This document shows, in pieces, positions 1 through 8,297 of a stretch of DNA of 64,000 nt. The position numbers and the translations under genes are program-made. Numbering within the stretch: the stretch's first letter is position 1; every line of letters begins with the position of its first letter. The notes below the pieces were generated by a model. The model saw only the letters and a list, made by a program, of their open reading frames with translations, had not been told where the DNA came from and searched no databases. This stretch comes from an uncultured Bacteroidia bacterium (lineage in GTDB: Bacteria > Bacteroidota > Bacteroidia > Bacteroidales > F082): positions 24,018-88,017 of the forward strand of contig CADADR010000011.1 in NCBI GenBank assembly GCA_902786745.1, given 5' to 3'.

Positions 1-389
1 TGCTTGATGGGTAACTCGATGATGCTCATCTGAGGATTGTTGGCGCCCACCGTGGCACGGTTGGCCTCCACCGTGACTTCCTGCAACTGGATGTTGCTAC
101 TCATCTTCACCGTGATGAGGGTGTCGGCAACCAAGTTGAACGCTTGGTTCACAGCGTCATAACCCACAAAAGAAAACTGCAGGTCGACGGGACCTTCGTT
201 CAAGGTCAGGGAATAATAGCCATAGTTGTTGGTGGCGCAACCTTGCCTTGAGTTGCGGTCAATCACCGTCGCCCCAATCAAGGTCTCTCGGCTGGCGGCA
301 TCCATCACATAGCCGCTGATGCAATGCTTCTGCGCCATCGCCGACAACGACAGCAGCAGAAGGAATAAAAAAGGAATTGTTTTTCGCAT
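1..389 (-). CDS. TonB-dependent receptor, N-terminal part (truncated by window edge)
   Basis: Read on the minus strand from ATG at 389. It opens with a signal peptide ending in SAMAQ, followed by a CarboxypepD_reg-like (CNA-B-like) domain: GYVMDAASRETLIGATV, then NNYGYYSLTL and FSFVGYDAV. It then reaches IQLQEVTVEANR, the usual lead-in to a TonB box and plug domain. That order is typical of outer-membrane TonB-dependent receptors of Bacteroidota, which import glycans, peptides, metals or vitamins. The plug and barrel lie outside the window, so the substrate cannot be told. A SusC-type receptor is possible, but no SusD partner is visible on this side. No clear TAnnTTTG promoter was found in the 180 bases upstream. 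Confidence 0.8.
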   Translation of the reverse strand, partial: MRKTIPFLFLLLLSLSAMAQKHCISGYVMDAASRETLIGATVIDRNSRQGCATNNYGYYSLTLNEGPVDLQFSFVGYDAVNQAFNLVADTLITVKMSSNIQLQEVTVEANRATVGANNPQMSIIELPIK

Positions 390-570
390 GAATGCTTGGT
401 TTGGTTAATTGTCAATCTAACCCCTATACCTAGTATATTATTGTCTGAAACGGCAAAATAATTATTTGGGTGTTCCAATGGTCAACAACCTTTCCCGATG
501 GTTTTGCGATGGGTGGTTTATTCATTTCACCTAAACATCTCTTTCTAGTGGATAGGTTATACACCCTCCT

Positions 571-792
571 TCACTTATCGCTCTCCCACCTGCTCATCCC
601 GCCATGCAACACATGCCACCGCTGCATTTGCTCATCGAAGGCCTCCACCGAGTCCTTTTTCAGGCTGCCGGCAAGTTCCTTACCGCTTTGGATAAGGGTT
701 TGGGTTGGCTCCTTTTGGTCACTTTGATGGCATCCCGCCAGCAGCAGGATGGTCACCACAAAAACCAAACTGAAAAACCTTCTAATTCTCAT
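571..792 (-). CDS. small lipoprotein of unknown function, 73 aa
   Basis: A 73-residue protein with an N-terminal hydrophobic stretch and a lipobox LLLAGC (Cys about residue 20), so it is probably a lipoprotein anchored by a lipidated Cys. The mature part is short, polar and charged (KEPTQTLIQSGKELAGS, then DSVEAFDEQMQRW) and matches no family I recognise. A second, 5'-truncated copy lies at 1678-1875 with nearly the same DNA, on the other side of the beta-barrel gene. This shows a local duplication and supports the frame as genuinely coding. The intact start, lipobox and stop make this the working copy. Function unknown. Confidence 0.6.
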   Translation of the reverse strand: MRIRRFFSLVFVVTILLLAGCHQSDQKEPTQTLIQSGKELAGSLKKDSVEAFDEQMQRWHVLHGGMSRWESDK

Positions 793-838
793 AAGTTATT
801 AACAATCAAACTTTAGCCCTTTTAGTCGTACTTGAGTA

Positions 839-1528
839 CTACAGCCTAAACATCACCGTCCCCACAATAGGCTTGTTGATGCGCAAAGGATATCCCATAT
901 ACTGCGCCGTATAATCCTTGTCGAAATGGTTCAGCAAGCCATAACCTGACGAAATCCTGAAGGCGATGTCGTTATATTGGATTCCGATACCGAAATTCCA
1001 CGACAGACCAATCCAATGCCATGTGGGTTTCCCGCTGTTTTCAAGCGGACTCCCAAAGATATAGCTGCCGCTTCCTGATATGACTCCTGAAGCATCCGTT
1101 TTGCGGAAAATCACCAAATCCAGACTTGGACCCGTAAAGAGCTGAAGCTCGGTGTGGTCGCCCAACTTGTCATGGTATTGCAACATAACAGGAATCACCC
1201 CAGTAAGGTCGTGGGCTTTCACCTCGAGAGTTTGTCCCTCTTCCTCGAATTTGGCGTAGGGGCGGCTGTATTCCATGCGGATGCCCGTCACGATGCCGAG
1301 AGGCGTCGTCCCCAGCATATACTCGCGGTCATATTCCGCACCGAAGGCAAAACTCATCTCACCTTGTTCCGAAGCGATATACGACACGGTAATGCCGTTA
1401 CACTGCATCGTCTTGCCCATCATGCAAACGCCTAATGTGTTATTGACTCTTTTTGTGTTCTTGGTTTGTTGTGCCGTGGCCGACACAAGGCAGCACATCA
1501 AGGCTGCAATAATCAAAGATTTTTTCAT
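839..1528 (-). CDS. outer-membrane beta-barrel protein, porin-like
   Basis: About 229 residues. The start at 1528 is chosen because it gives a clean signal peptide (MKKSLIIAALMCCLVSATAQ); the open frame extends 18 codons upstream but runs through the promoter at 1569-1576. The mature protein alternates hydrophobic and polar residues in short strands (FAFGAEYDREYMLG, LQLFTGPSLDLVIF, WIGLSWNFGIGIQY) and ends with an aromatic-type C-terminus, GTVMFRL, as outer-membrane barrels do. It resembles the small 8-stranded 'outer membrane beta-barrel' families of Bacteroidota. It sits between the two copies of the small lipoprotein. No substrate can be assigned. Confidence 0.7.
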   Translation of the reverse strand: MKKSLIIAALMCCLVSATAQQTKNTKRVNNTLGVCMMGKTMQCNGITVSYIASEQGEMSFAFGAEYDREYMLGTTPLGIVTGIRMEYSRPYAKFEEEGQTLEVKAHDLTGVIPVMLQYHDKLGDHTELQLFTGPSLDLVIFRKTDASGVISGSGSYIFGSPLENSGKPTWHWIGLSWNFGIGIQYNDIAFRISSGYGLLNHFDKDYTAQYMGYPLRINKPIVGTVMFRL

Positions 1529-1568
1529 TGTATTAAAGTTTAATTGTTCGCTTTGCAATTTTGTTCCA

Positions 1569-1576
1569 CAAAAGTA
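1569..1576 (-). promoter_or_regulatory. Bacteroidota -7 promoter element (TACTTTTG)
   Basis: Reads TACTTTTG on the minus strand, 41 bases upstream of the chosen start of the beta-barrel gene. It matches the TAnnTTTG consensus of the Bacteroidota primary sigma factor and argues for the start at 1528. Confidence 0.6.
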
Positions 1577-1677
1577 TAGCAAAAAATCGCTGTTTTTTCA
1601 AGTCCAAAGGCCATTACAAACTTTTGCAAAGCCAATTCTTTGTTTTACAACACGTTGCAGTTCCAGATTACAACATT

Positions 1678-1875
1678 TCATTTATCGCTCTCCCACCTGC
1701 CCATCCCACCATGCAGCACCCTCCACCGCTGCATTTGCTCATCGAAGGCCTCCACCGAGTCCTTTTTCAGGCTGTCGGCAGGCTCCTTACCGCTTTGGAT
1801 AGGGATTTTGGCAGGCTCCTTTTGGTCATTTTGCTGGCATCCCGCCAGCAAAAGAAGTGCAAGTAGGTTTACATT
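1678..1875 (-). pseudogene. 5'-truncated second copy of the small lipoprotein
   Basis: The minus-strand frame reads LLALLLLAGC, a run ending IQSGKEPADSLKKDS, then VEAFDEQMQRW, and ends GRWESDK-stop, almost identical to the lipoprotein at 571-792. It lacks about ten N-terminal codons. The frame meets a TAA at 1876-1878 before any ATG or GTG, and the only nearby ATG (1872-1874) is followed directly by TAA. It abuts the end of the LRR gene at 1881. The lipobox survives but no start does, so I call it a decayed duplicate. Translation from a non-standard start cannot be ruled out. Confidence 0.65.
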
Positions 1876-1880
1876 TTACT

Positions 1881-2600
1881 TTATCCCCCCACCATATAAA
1901 TCTCCAACCTCGAAATGGTCCGAGGATTGAAGGAGGCATCGAACAATGTGGTGCTGTCGATGTAAAGCCTTTCAAGACGTTGGCAGTTGCGTAGGTTGGG
2001 GATGACGAGCATGCCGCCACTACCTGCCACATTCAGTTCCACCAACTCCGTTAGTTGGGCCAGCCCGACGGGCAGCTCCTGCAGCAGGTTGGTGCCGATG
2101 TAGAAAAACTCCAACGACTCCAATTTCCCGATGTCATTCGGCAGGTGATGCAGGGCGTTGTGCGTGACGGAGAGGTATTCCAAGTTCTTCAGCTCGCACA
2201 GTTCGTTGGGCAAGGTCTGCAGGTCGTTGTAGTCCAGTTCCAAATGCTTTAGGTTTTCGAGCTGGCCTATCTCTGGGGGTAATGCCTTGATGTCGTTGTG
2301 TTTGAAGGAGATATACTCCAACTCGGTGAGTTCGCCGATGACTGGCGGGATGTAGGTGAGGCGGTTGGAACTGACCACCAGTTTCTTGAGGTGTTTCAGT
2401 TGTCCAATCTCCTCGGGAAGCGAGTCGAGGCCATTGCGGAAGAGGTAGAGTGTCTCGGCATTGGGGTTGGCCTCGATTTTCTCCACCAGGCGTTTGGCGC
2501 TGCGGTAGGTGATACGGATTTTCTTCTTGCCCTGTGCTTGGACATTGCCGCCTATGAGCATCAAAGCGGCGAGAAAGAAGATGATGGTTGTTTTTTTCAT
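1881..2600 (-). CDS. secreted leucine-rich-repeat protein
   Basis: 239 residues with a signal peptide ending NVQAQ. The body is built from about 23-residue LRR units of the bacterial type (LPEEIGQLKHLKKLVVSSNRL, then IPPVIGELTELEYISFKHNDI, LPPEIGQLENLKHLELDYNDL and so on), about seven in all up to residue ~200. Such repeats form a curved protein-binding surface. No catalytic or anchoring domain follows, so it is probably periplasmic or surface-associated and binds a protein partner. It lies 60 bases downstream of the 2661-4154 gene on the same strand with no TAnnTTTG element between, so it may share that transcript. Partner unknown. Confidence 0.8.
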   Translation of the reverse strand: MKKTTIIFFLAALMLIGGNVQAQGKKKIRITYRSAKRLVEKIEANPNAETLYLFRNGLDSLPEEIGQLKHLKKLVVSSNRLTYIPPVIGELTELEYISFKHNDIKALPPEIGQLENLKHLELDYNDLQTLPNELCELKNLEYLSVTHNALHHLPNDIGKLESLEFFYIGTNLLQELPVGLAQLTELVELNVAGSGGMLVIPNLRNCQRLERLYIDSTTLFDASFNPRTISRLEIYMVGG

Positions 2601-2660
2601 GATGATTCTTTTTTATTCTTTTACAAATTTTCCCGAGGAAAGCGTTTTCTTATCGTTCTG

Positions 2661-4154
2661 TCAATCTACCACCACCAACCGCACATCGCTTTTGATCATG
2701 CCTTGCTCCATCAGCAGAAACAGCCGCTTCGTCTTGTCTGAATTATAGCTTTGGGCAGCAATGCCAAATTCGCCCTTGCCGTCGATGACATTCACCGTTT
2801 CATTACCCTCTTGATCCAAGATGATCTCGCGGAGCTTGGTCTGCAACAGCCGCGGGTCTTGTGAGGCCGCAGCGTCTGTCTCAGAGTATTCATACTTGCT
2901 GCAAACCATCGAATAATAGCAAAGATTGCCCTGCAAGTCGAACACGGCATCATTGACGGTCTCTTGGGGACCGACAATGTTATTCCTATAGGGCTTTTTC
3001 CATAGCAGTTTTCCATCTGTATCGAACATGCTCAAGTTGCATCCTTTTTTCCCGAACCAATAATAAACACCCGTATGCGTGCTAATGGTTTCCGTATAGT
3101 CATACTCGCCTTTCACACAAACACGACCATCATTCATGAGAAAAGGATAAAAGTCTATCCAATGGACCTCGTTGTTTTTGTTCTTGCCTTCCTTGGCATT
3201 GACCAATACACCTACGTCTTCTTTTGTGAAAGGATACTCGTCAGAAGTGACGACAGCTTGTTCGTTCAAATCAAACAAGGTGACATACATTCCTGAAAGG
3301 GCAGCATTCCTGTTGAACAAAAACATCCAGTCACCGTATTTCTCCCCTTTCAGGGAACCCGTAACCCAAAGACGGTCGCCGTTCAATGTAAGTTCCGCAC
3401 TCCCGATGTTGACGGGCAGGGGAAACGACATCAGCTCTTCACCGTCATTCGTCATGACCACGAGAGCCGCTACCGCCTTGTCTTTGGAGTCGGCGAGATA
3501 ATAGCCCACCAAAACGACTTTGCCATCATCGGTAATGACATAATCATGGAAATGAAAATCCGTATCCCTGCTCCATAGTGTCGCATTCGTTGTATTGTCC
3601 AACACTGCAATTTTCCATGTACCAGGAACTCCATTTTGGCATTCGTCCAATCGCACCAACGCACGATGGGATTGATCGGGCGAGGTCTTGGAGGAAACCG
3701 TAAGCATTTCCTTCAGTTTGACAGGATCCATATTGCTGAAATGCTTTTTCCCATCTTCGAAAGGCGAGAATCCGAGGTCTTCTGTCGAGGTCAGCGTCAT
3801 GTCCGACTTTTTGAACGTGAGTTTTTCAAGACGATAGCCCTTAGCTTCATGCTTTACAGTTAGTACTTCGATATTCTCTCCATATATCCCGCCATAAATG
3901 AGCAAACGCATTGACATCTTACCCTTAAAATCTTTCTCGGTTTTAAGTGACAAATCGGTTTTGTCGAAACTAACGAGGGTGATTTTACTGTAATAATCAA
4001 AGAAATAATAATAGGACTCGTCCTCTCCAATATACAAGGCCTGATTGGTGAGTTTTACGCCTTTGGCCAACGGGCCTTGCTTGATAGTCGGCATTTGGGC
4101 GAATGAAAAGCATGTGTAAAACATGCCCAATAGAAATAATACCTTTGTTTTCAT
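2661..4154 (-). CDS. secreted protein of unknown function
   Basis: About 497 residues. The start at 4154 gives a signal peptide (MKTKVLFLLGMFYTCFSFAQ); the frame continues ten codons upstream but crosses the promoter at 4186-4193. The mature chain shows repeated beta-strand motifs with YYFFDYYSKITLVSFD, GKVVLVGYYLADS, GDRLWVTGSLKGEKYGDW and GNLCYYSMVCSKYE, resembling blades of a propeller-like fold. No enzyme motif is recognisable. It has no T9SS sorting domain and no lipobox, so a periplasmic location is most likely. I do not recognise the family. Confidence 0.65.
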   Translation of the reverse strand: MKTKVLFLLGMFYTCFSFAQMPTIKQGPLAKGVKLTNQALYIGEDESYYYFFDYYSKITLVSFDKTDLSLKTEKDFKGKMSMRLLIYGGIYGENIEVLTVKHEAKGYRLEKLTFKKSDMTLTSTEDLGFSPFEDGKKHFSNMDPVKLKEMLTVSSKTSPDQSHRALVRLDECQNGVPGTWKIAVLDNTTNATLWSRDTDFHFHDYVITDDGKVVLVGYYLADSKDKAVAALVVMTNDGEELMSFPLPVNIGSAELTLNGDRLWVTGSLKGEKYGDWMFLFNRNAALSGMYVTLFDLNEQAVVTSDEYPFTKEDVGVLVNAKEGKNKNNEVHWIDFYPFLMNDGRVCVKGEYDYTETISTHTGVYYWFGKKGCNLSMFDTDGKLLWKKPYRNNIVGPQETVNDAVFDLQGNLCYYSMVCSKYEYSETDAAASQDPRLLQTKLREIILDQEGNETVNVIDGKGEFGIAAQSYNSDKTKRLFLLMEQGMIKSDVRLVVVD

Positions 4155-4185
4155 ATTTTGATGTAAATTTTCTGTGTTATGCACG

Positions 4186-4193
4186 CAAAATTA
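4186..4193 (-). promoter_or_regulatory. -7 promoter element (TAATTTTG)
   Basis: TAATTTTG on the minus strand, 32 bases upstream of the start chosen for the 2661-4154 gene. It also excludes the longer start at 4184. Confidence 0.55.
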
Positions 4194-4373
4194 TTCAAAA
4201 AAACACCAAAAAAGCCATCTGTCAAGCCCTAAAACGGTTTTGTCCCTATCTATTTCGATTTTGAAATTTTCAATGTATTGACATTCAAATATTTATAAAA
4301 AATCAGTTTTTTGGTTTGTCCATGTTTTTTTTGGTTTAGGAGACCATTAAAATGCGGTATTCTTATTGTCTGA

Positions 4374-4412
4374 AACGAAAAAAATGGCCGCACTTGCAAA
4401 GTACGGCCATTT
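4374..4412 (-). terminator. intrinsic terminator after tyrS
   Basis: On the minus strand, the arms AAATGGCCG and CGGCCATTT (9-bp perfect stem, 4382-4390 and 4404-4412) are followed by a run of seven T. It lies about 20 bases past the tyrS stop codon and separates tyrS from the next minus-strand gene. Confidence 0.8.
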
Positions 4413-4432
4413 AGAATAACAGATGTGGGTGA

Positions 4433-5731
4433 TTACTCCACCACAACCAAATAATAATTCTTCTTGCCCTTTTGCACAAGGATGTACTTGCCGTCGATGA
4501 GGTCGGCGGGGGTCATCACCTTGTCCAAAGTGACCTTTTCCTTGTTGACGCTCACGCCGTTGGCTTGGGTCATCTTGCGGGCCTCGCCCTTCGAGGGGAA
4601 GATCTGCGTGTTGACGGCCATGAAGTCGACAATCGGGATGCCGGCTTCGAGGTCGGTGCGGGCGATGTGCTCCTGCGGCACGCCGTCGAAGATGTCCAAG
4701 AAGGTGGCTTCGTCGAGTTTCTCCAAGCCTTCCTTGGTCGACTTGCCGAAGAGGATGTTGGAGGCCTCGATGGCGGCATCCAATGCTTCCTGCGAGTGCA
4801 CCAACACGGTGACCTCCTGAGCCAAACGCTTTTGCAGCACACGCATGCCCGGGTCTTTCTTGTGCTCTTCAATCAGGGCATCGATGGTCTCTTTATCCAG
4901 CGAGGTGAAGATCTTGATGTATTTCTCGGCGTCCTCGTCGCTGACATTGAGCCAGAACTGGTAGAACTTGTAAGGCGTGGTGCGCTTCGGGTCAAGCCAG
5001 ATGTTGCCGCTCTCGGTCTTACCGAACTTCTTGCCGTCGGCCTTGGTGATGAGCGGACAAGTCAAGGCAAAGGCCTCGTTTTCAAAGCCTAATGTACGGC
5101 GAATCAACTCCGTGCCTGTGGTGATGTTGCCCCACTGGTCGTTACCACCGAGTTGCAGTTTGCAATTCTTGTGCTGGTATAGCCATAGGAAGTCATAGCC
5201 TTGCAGGAGCTGGTAGGTGAACTCGGTGAAGCTCAAGCCGTCGCGGGCGGTGCCGTTGAGACGCTGCTGCACGCTGTCCTTGGCCATCATGTAGTTCACG
5301 GTGATGTGCTTGCCCACCTCACGAGCGAAGTCGAGGAAGGTGAAGTCCTTCATCCAGTCGTAGTTGTTCACCATTTCGGCGGCATTGGGCTCCTTCGAAT
5401 CGAAGTCCAAGAACTTGGCCACCTGGGCCTTGATGCACTCTTGGTTGTGGCGCAAGGTCTCTTCGTTGAGCAGGTTGCGCTCTTGGCTCTTGCCCGAGGG
5501 GTCGCCAATCATGCCCGTGGCACCACCCACCAGGATGATGGGCTTGTGGCCGCAGCGTTGCAGATGGCGCAGCATCATGATGCCGCAAAGGTGTCCGATA
5601 TGTAAGGAGTCGGCGGTCGGGTCGGTGCCGAGGTAAGCCGTTACCATTTCTTTCTGGAGGAGTTCTTCCGTGCCTGGCATGATCTGTGCCAGCATTCCGC
5701 GCCAGCGGAGTTCTTCAACAAAATTCTTCAT
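4433..5731 (-). CDS. tyrS: tyrosyl-tRNA synthetase
   Basis: Class I aminoacyl-tRNA synthetase that charges tRNA-Tyr in the cytoplasm. At 432 residues it has the normal bacterial length. The ATP-binding HIGH motif is at residues 44-47 ([10 protein letters not shown]), the GDPSGK block follows at 76-81, and the KMSKS equivalent is KFGKT at 235-239. The tyrosine/tRNA pocket block [10 protein letters not shown] is at 193-202. The C-terminal ~70 residues form an S4-type RNA-binding domain ([18 protein letters not shown]). It has its own promoter (5753-5760) and terminator, so it appears to be monocistronic. Confidence 0.97.
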   Translation of the reverse strand: MKNFVEELRWRGMLAQIMPGTEELLQKEMVTAYLGTDPTADSLHIGHLCGIMMLRHLQRCGHKPIILVGGATGMIGDPSGKSQERNLLNEETLRHNQECIKAQVAKFLDFDSKEPNAAEMVNNYDWMKDFTFLDFAREVGKHITVNYMMAKDSVQQRLNGTARDGLSFTEFTYQLLQGYDFLWLYQHKNCKLQLGGNDQWGNITTGTELIRRTLGFENEAFALTCPLITKADGKKFGKTESGNIWLDPKRTTPYKFYQFWLNVSDEDAEKYIKIFTSLDKETIDALIEEHKKDPGMRVLQKRLAQEVTVLVHSQEALDAAIEASNILFGKSTKEGLEKLDEATFLDIFDGVPQEHIARTDLEAGIPIVDFMAVNTQIFPSKGEARKMTQANGVSVNKEKVTLDKVMTPADLIDGKYILVQKGKKNYYLVVVE

Positions 5732-5752
5732 CGTTAGGTATTAATTTGGGCG

Positions 5753-5760
5753 CAAAAATA
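5753..5760 (-). promoter_or_regulatory. tyrS -7 promoter element (TATTTTTG)
   Basis: TATTTTTG on the minus strand 22 bases upstream of the tyrS start, leaving a very short leader. It nearly abuts the end of the DUF3089 gene at 5762. Confidence 0.6.
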
Positions 5761-5761
5761 G

Positions 5762-6754
5762 TCAATTTTTGTAATTCCTCAACCGACACTGCATATTCTT
5801 CACCACATTGCCACCAAACAGCCATGAGTCGGCAAAATGGAGGTTGCCTTTGGGAAACATCTCTTCATAGGCTGGGATGAAGACCATCTCAGGGTCGAGG
5901 TCGAGGCAAACGGTATTGTGCTTGTATAGATAAGTCCTGGTCGGGCAAGGCACGATGAGAACACTGTCGCGAGCCTCGTTGTATTTGGCCATGCCCAAAT
6001 GGGACTCAGCAGTAATGGTGTCCGTAGCCATCGTCCAAGTGGTGGGGTTGATGCCGACCACGTCGCCACGCGAAACCATGCCTATAGCCGTTGTATCTGT
6101 CACGGAATTGAAGATAACCAGACCTTGCATCGTGCTGTCGGTGGCTGGTTGCAGAGCTTCTGGATAGGCAGCCAGTTCTTCTGCACTGACGTGATACCCA
6201 ATACAATAGGCAGCCACCATCTGTTTCCTTTGCTCTTCGGCCATACCGTTTTTCAGCAATTCGATGAGCATCTGCGAGCCTTGGCTGTGGCCCATCAGGA
6301 AGAAAGGCCTACCGTGGTTGTGATGCACCATATAATATTGGAAGGCATCGTTGACATCCTTTGCCGCTATTTGTGCCAACGAATCCACTATCGCTTCGGG
6401 CTGTTGATAGGCCTCAAAGATCATCTGGCGGTAATAAGGCGCATAGAAGTTGTACTCGCCATACAGCATTTTGTTGAACCGCTGGTTGCCGTTGGCTTCC
6501 TCGCGCACTTCGGGCAGGCTGATGTCGGCAAACCAAGATGAGTCGTTGTCGGCAAAAGAAATGGTGGAGACGGTTGGATAGACGTAAAACACGTCGGCAG
6601 TATGGCTTTCGTCGCCGCAGCTGTACCAATAAGCGGTGTCGGAATAGTCGATGGTCGCTTCAACAGCCTTTTGCTGTTTTTGTTGTGGCTTGCATGAAAA
6701 GGCTGTGACCACTACCAATGGCACCAAAAAGGCAAAAAAGAATCTGATTTTCAT
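5762..6754 (-). CDS. DUF3089 alpha/beta-hydrolase-fold lipoprotein
   Basis: About 330 residues from the start at 6754; the open frame extends 35 codons further but crosses the promoter at 6778-6785. The N-terminus is a lipoprotein signal with lipobox AFSC (Cys 21). The DUF3089 pattern follows: AYWYSCGDES, DVFYVYPTVS, FNKMLYGEYNFYAPYYRQM, then a nucleophile elbow GHSQG at 155-159 (Ser157). The family has the alpha/beta hydrolase fold and is often listed as lysophospholipase-like, but its substrate is not established. The acid and His of the triad are not confidently assigned. It is divergent from glyA. Confidence 0.82.
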   Translation of the reverse strand: MKIRFFFAFLVPLVVVTAFSCKPQQKQQKAVEATIDYSDTAYWYSCGDESHTADVFYVYPTVSTISFADNDSSWFADISLPEVREEANGNQRFNKMLYGEYNFYAPYYRQMIFEAYQQPEAIVDSLAQIAAKDVNDAFQYYMVHHNHGRPFFLMGHSQGSQMLIELLKNGMAEEQRKQMVAAYCIGYHVSAEELAAYPEALQPATDSTMQGLVIFNSVTDTTAIGMVSRGDVVGINPTTWTMATDTITAESHLGMAKYNEARDSVLIVPCPTRTYLYKHNTVCLDLDPEMVFIPAYEEMFPKGNLHFADSWLFGGNVVKNMQCRLRNYKN

Positions 6755-6777
6755 AGGAGTTATCGGTTTTAGGCCGA

Positions 6778-6785
6778 CAAAAATA
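6778..6785 (-). promoter_or_regulatory. -7 promoter element (TATTTTTG) of the DUF3089 gene
   Basis: TATTTTTG on the minus strand, 24 bases upstream of the chosen ATG at 6754. The divergent glyA promoter must lie in the same 120-base gap, where AAATTTTGC and AAATTTGC are only weak matches. Confidence 0.55.
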
Positions 6786-6874
6786 GTAAAAGTTATATTT
6801 TTTGTCGTAGACTCAATAAAATTTTGCAAATTTGCAGCTCCAACGATTAACATAAACAATCAACATAATTCAAC

Positions 6875-8173
6875 ATGAAAAGAGACGAAAAAATCTTTGA
6901 TCTGATTCGCCAAGAGAAAGAGCGTCAGATGCACGGAATCGAACTCATCGCTTCTGAAAACTTTGTCAGCGAGCAAGTACTGGAAGCCATGGGTTCAGTC
7001 ATGACCAACAAATACGCCGAGGGTTATCCTGGCAAACGTTATTACGGCGGCTGCCAAATCGTCGACCAGAGCGAGCAAATCGCCATCGACCGCGCCTGCC
7101 AACTGTTCAACGCCACTTTCGCCAACGTGCAGCCCCACTCGGGCGCACAGGCCAACATGGCCGTGATGCAAGCCCTGCTTGAACCCGGCGACACCTTCAT
7201 GGGTCTCGACCTCTCGCACGGTGGTCACCTCTCACACGGCAGCCCGGTCAACGCTTCGGGTATTCTCTACAAGCCCGTCGCCTACCACGTGGCCAAGGAA
7301 ACCGGTCGCGTCGACTACGACGAGATGGAGAAGATCGCCCTCGAATGCCATCCAAAACTCATCATCGCTGGCGCTTCGGCCTACAGCCGTGACTGGGACT
7401 ACAAGCGCATGCGCGCCATCGCCGACCAAGTGGGCGCCGTCCTCATGGCCGACGTCAGCCACCCCGCTGGCCTCATCGCCAAGGGCCTGCTCAACGACCC
7501 GCTGGAGTACTGCCACATCATCACCACCACGACCCACAAGACCCTCCGCGGTCCCCGTGGCGGCATGATCCTTATCCGTCATGACTTCGAAGACCCGCGT
7601 GGCCGCAAGACCCCGAAGGGCGAAACGAAGATGATGTCTGCTTTGATCAACAGCGCCGTGTTCCCGGGCATCCAAGGTGGTCCTCTGGAGCACGTCATCG
7701 CTTCCAAGGCCGTTGCTTTCGGCGAAGCCCTCAGCGACGAGTACATGGAGTACATCCAGCAGGTGAGAAAGAACGCCGCCTTCATGGCCAGAGCATTTAT
7801 GGATAAAGGTTACGATGTCATCAGCGGTGGCACCGACAACCACTCCATGCTGATCGACCTCCGCGGCAAGTTCCCGGAGATCACCGGTAAGATGGTGGAG
7901 AACACCCTTGTCCTTGCCGACATCACCGTCAACAAGAACATGGTGCCCTTCGACACCCGTTCGCCTTTCCTGACCTCTGGTCTGCGTGTTGGCACGCCCG
8001 CCATCACCACCCGTGGTCTGAAACAAGACAAGATGGCCGTCATCGTCGAATTGATTGACGACGTCATCAGCGACATCAATCCTGAGACCAAGACCGCTTC
8101 GGAGGCCAAGATCAACGCCGTCCGCGCCGAGGTCAACAAGATGATGAAGGATTATCCGCTCTTCGCATGGTAA
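6875..8173 (+). CDS. glyA: serine hydroxymethyltransferase
   Basis: PLP enzyme converting serine and tetrahydrofolate to glycine and 5,10-methylene-tetrahydrofolate, the main cytoplasmic source of one-carbon units. It is 432 residues long, within the bacterial range. Family signatures seen: ELIASENF at 23-30, [16 protein letters not shown] at 45-60, [10 protein letters not shown] at 88-97, [10 protein letters not shown] at 193-202, and the PLP-lysine block [14 protein letters not shown] with Lys222. The end [12 protein letters not shown] is also diagnostic. It is followed by a strong terminator, so probably transcribed alone. Confidence 0.97.
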   Translation: MKRDEKIFDLIRQEKERQMHGIELIASENFVSEQVLEAMGSVMTNKYAEGYPGKRYYGGCQIVDQSEQIAIDRACQLFNATFANVQPHSGAQANMAVMQALLEPGDTFMGLDLSHGGHLSHGSPVNASGILYKPVAYHVAKETGRVDYDEMEKIALECHPKLIIAGASAYSRDWDYKRMRAIADQVGAVLMADVSHPAGLIAKGLLNDPLEYCHIITTTTHKTLRGPRGGMILIRHDFEDPRGRKTPKGETKMMSALINSAVFPGIQGGPLEHVIASKAVAFGEALSDEYMEYIQQVRKNAAFMARAFMDKGYDVISGGTDNHSMLIDLRGKFPEITGKMVENTLVLADITVNKNMVPFDTRSPFLTSGLRVGTPAITTRGLKQDKMAVIVELIDDVISDINPETKTASEAKINAVRAEVNKMMKDYPLFAW

Positions 8174-8197
8174 ACCCAGCAAAGACAAGAAAACGTC

Positions 8198-8229
8198 AAA
8201 AAGTCGCTCCAATGGGGCGACTTTTTTTG
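8198..8229 (+). terminator. intrinsic terminator after glyA
   Basis: AAAGTCGC and GCGACTTT arms around a short loop, then a run of T, 25 bases after the glyA stop. Confidence 0.85.
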
Positions 8230-8261
8230 TTCCAGATTGTCTTTGGTGTTCCAAAAACTCC

Positions 8262-8269
8262 TATCTTTG
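8262..8269 (+). promoter_or_regulatory. -7 promoter element (TATCTTTG)
   Basis: TATCTTTG 28 bases upstream of the DUF1846 gene start, with a TTGG about 19 bases further upstream that could serve as the -33 element. Confidence 0.65.
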
Positions 8270-8297
8270 CATCCCGTATTTTTAATTCCTAGGCACC

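Noticed and set aside
4155..4432. Possible small gene in the gap between the 2661-4154 gene and tyrS
   Set aside because: Beyond the promoter and terminator only A/T-rich sequence with stops in all frames was seen.
7232..8254. 340-codon open frame opposite glyA
   Set aside because: Shadow of the GC-rich third positions in glyA; it runs through the glyA terminator and has no start context.
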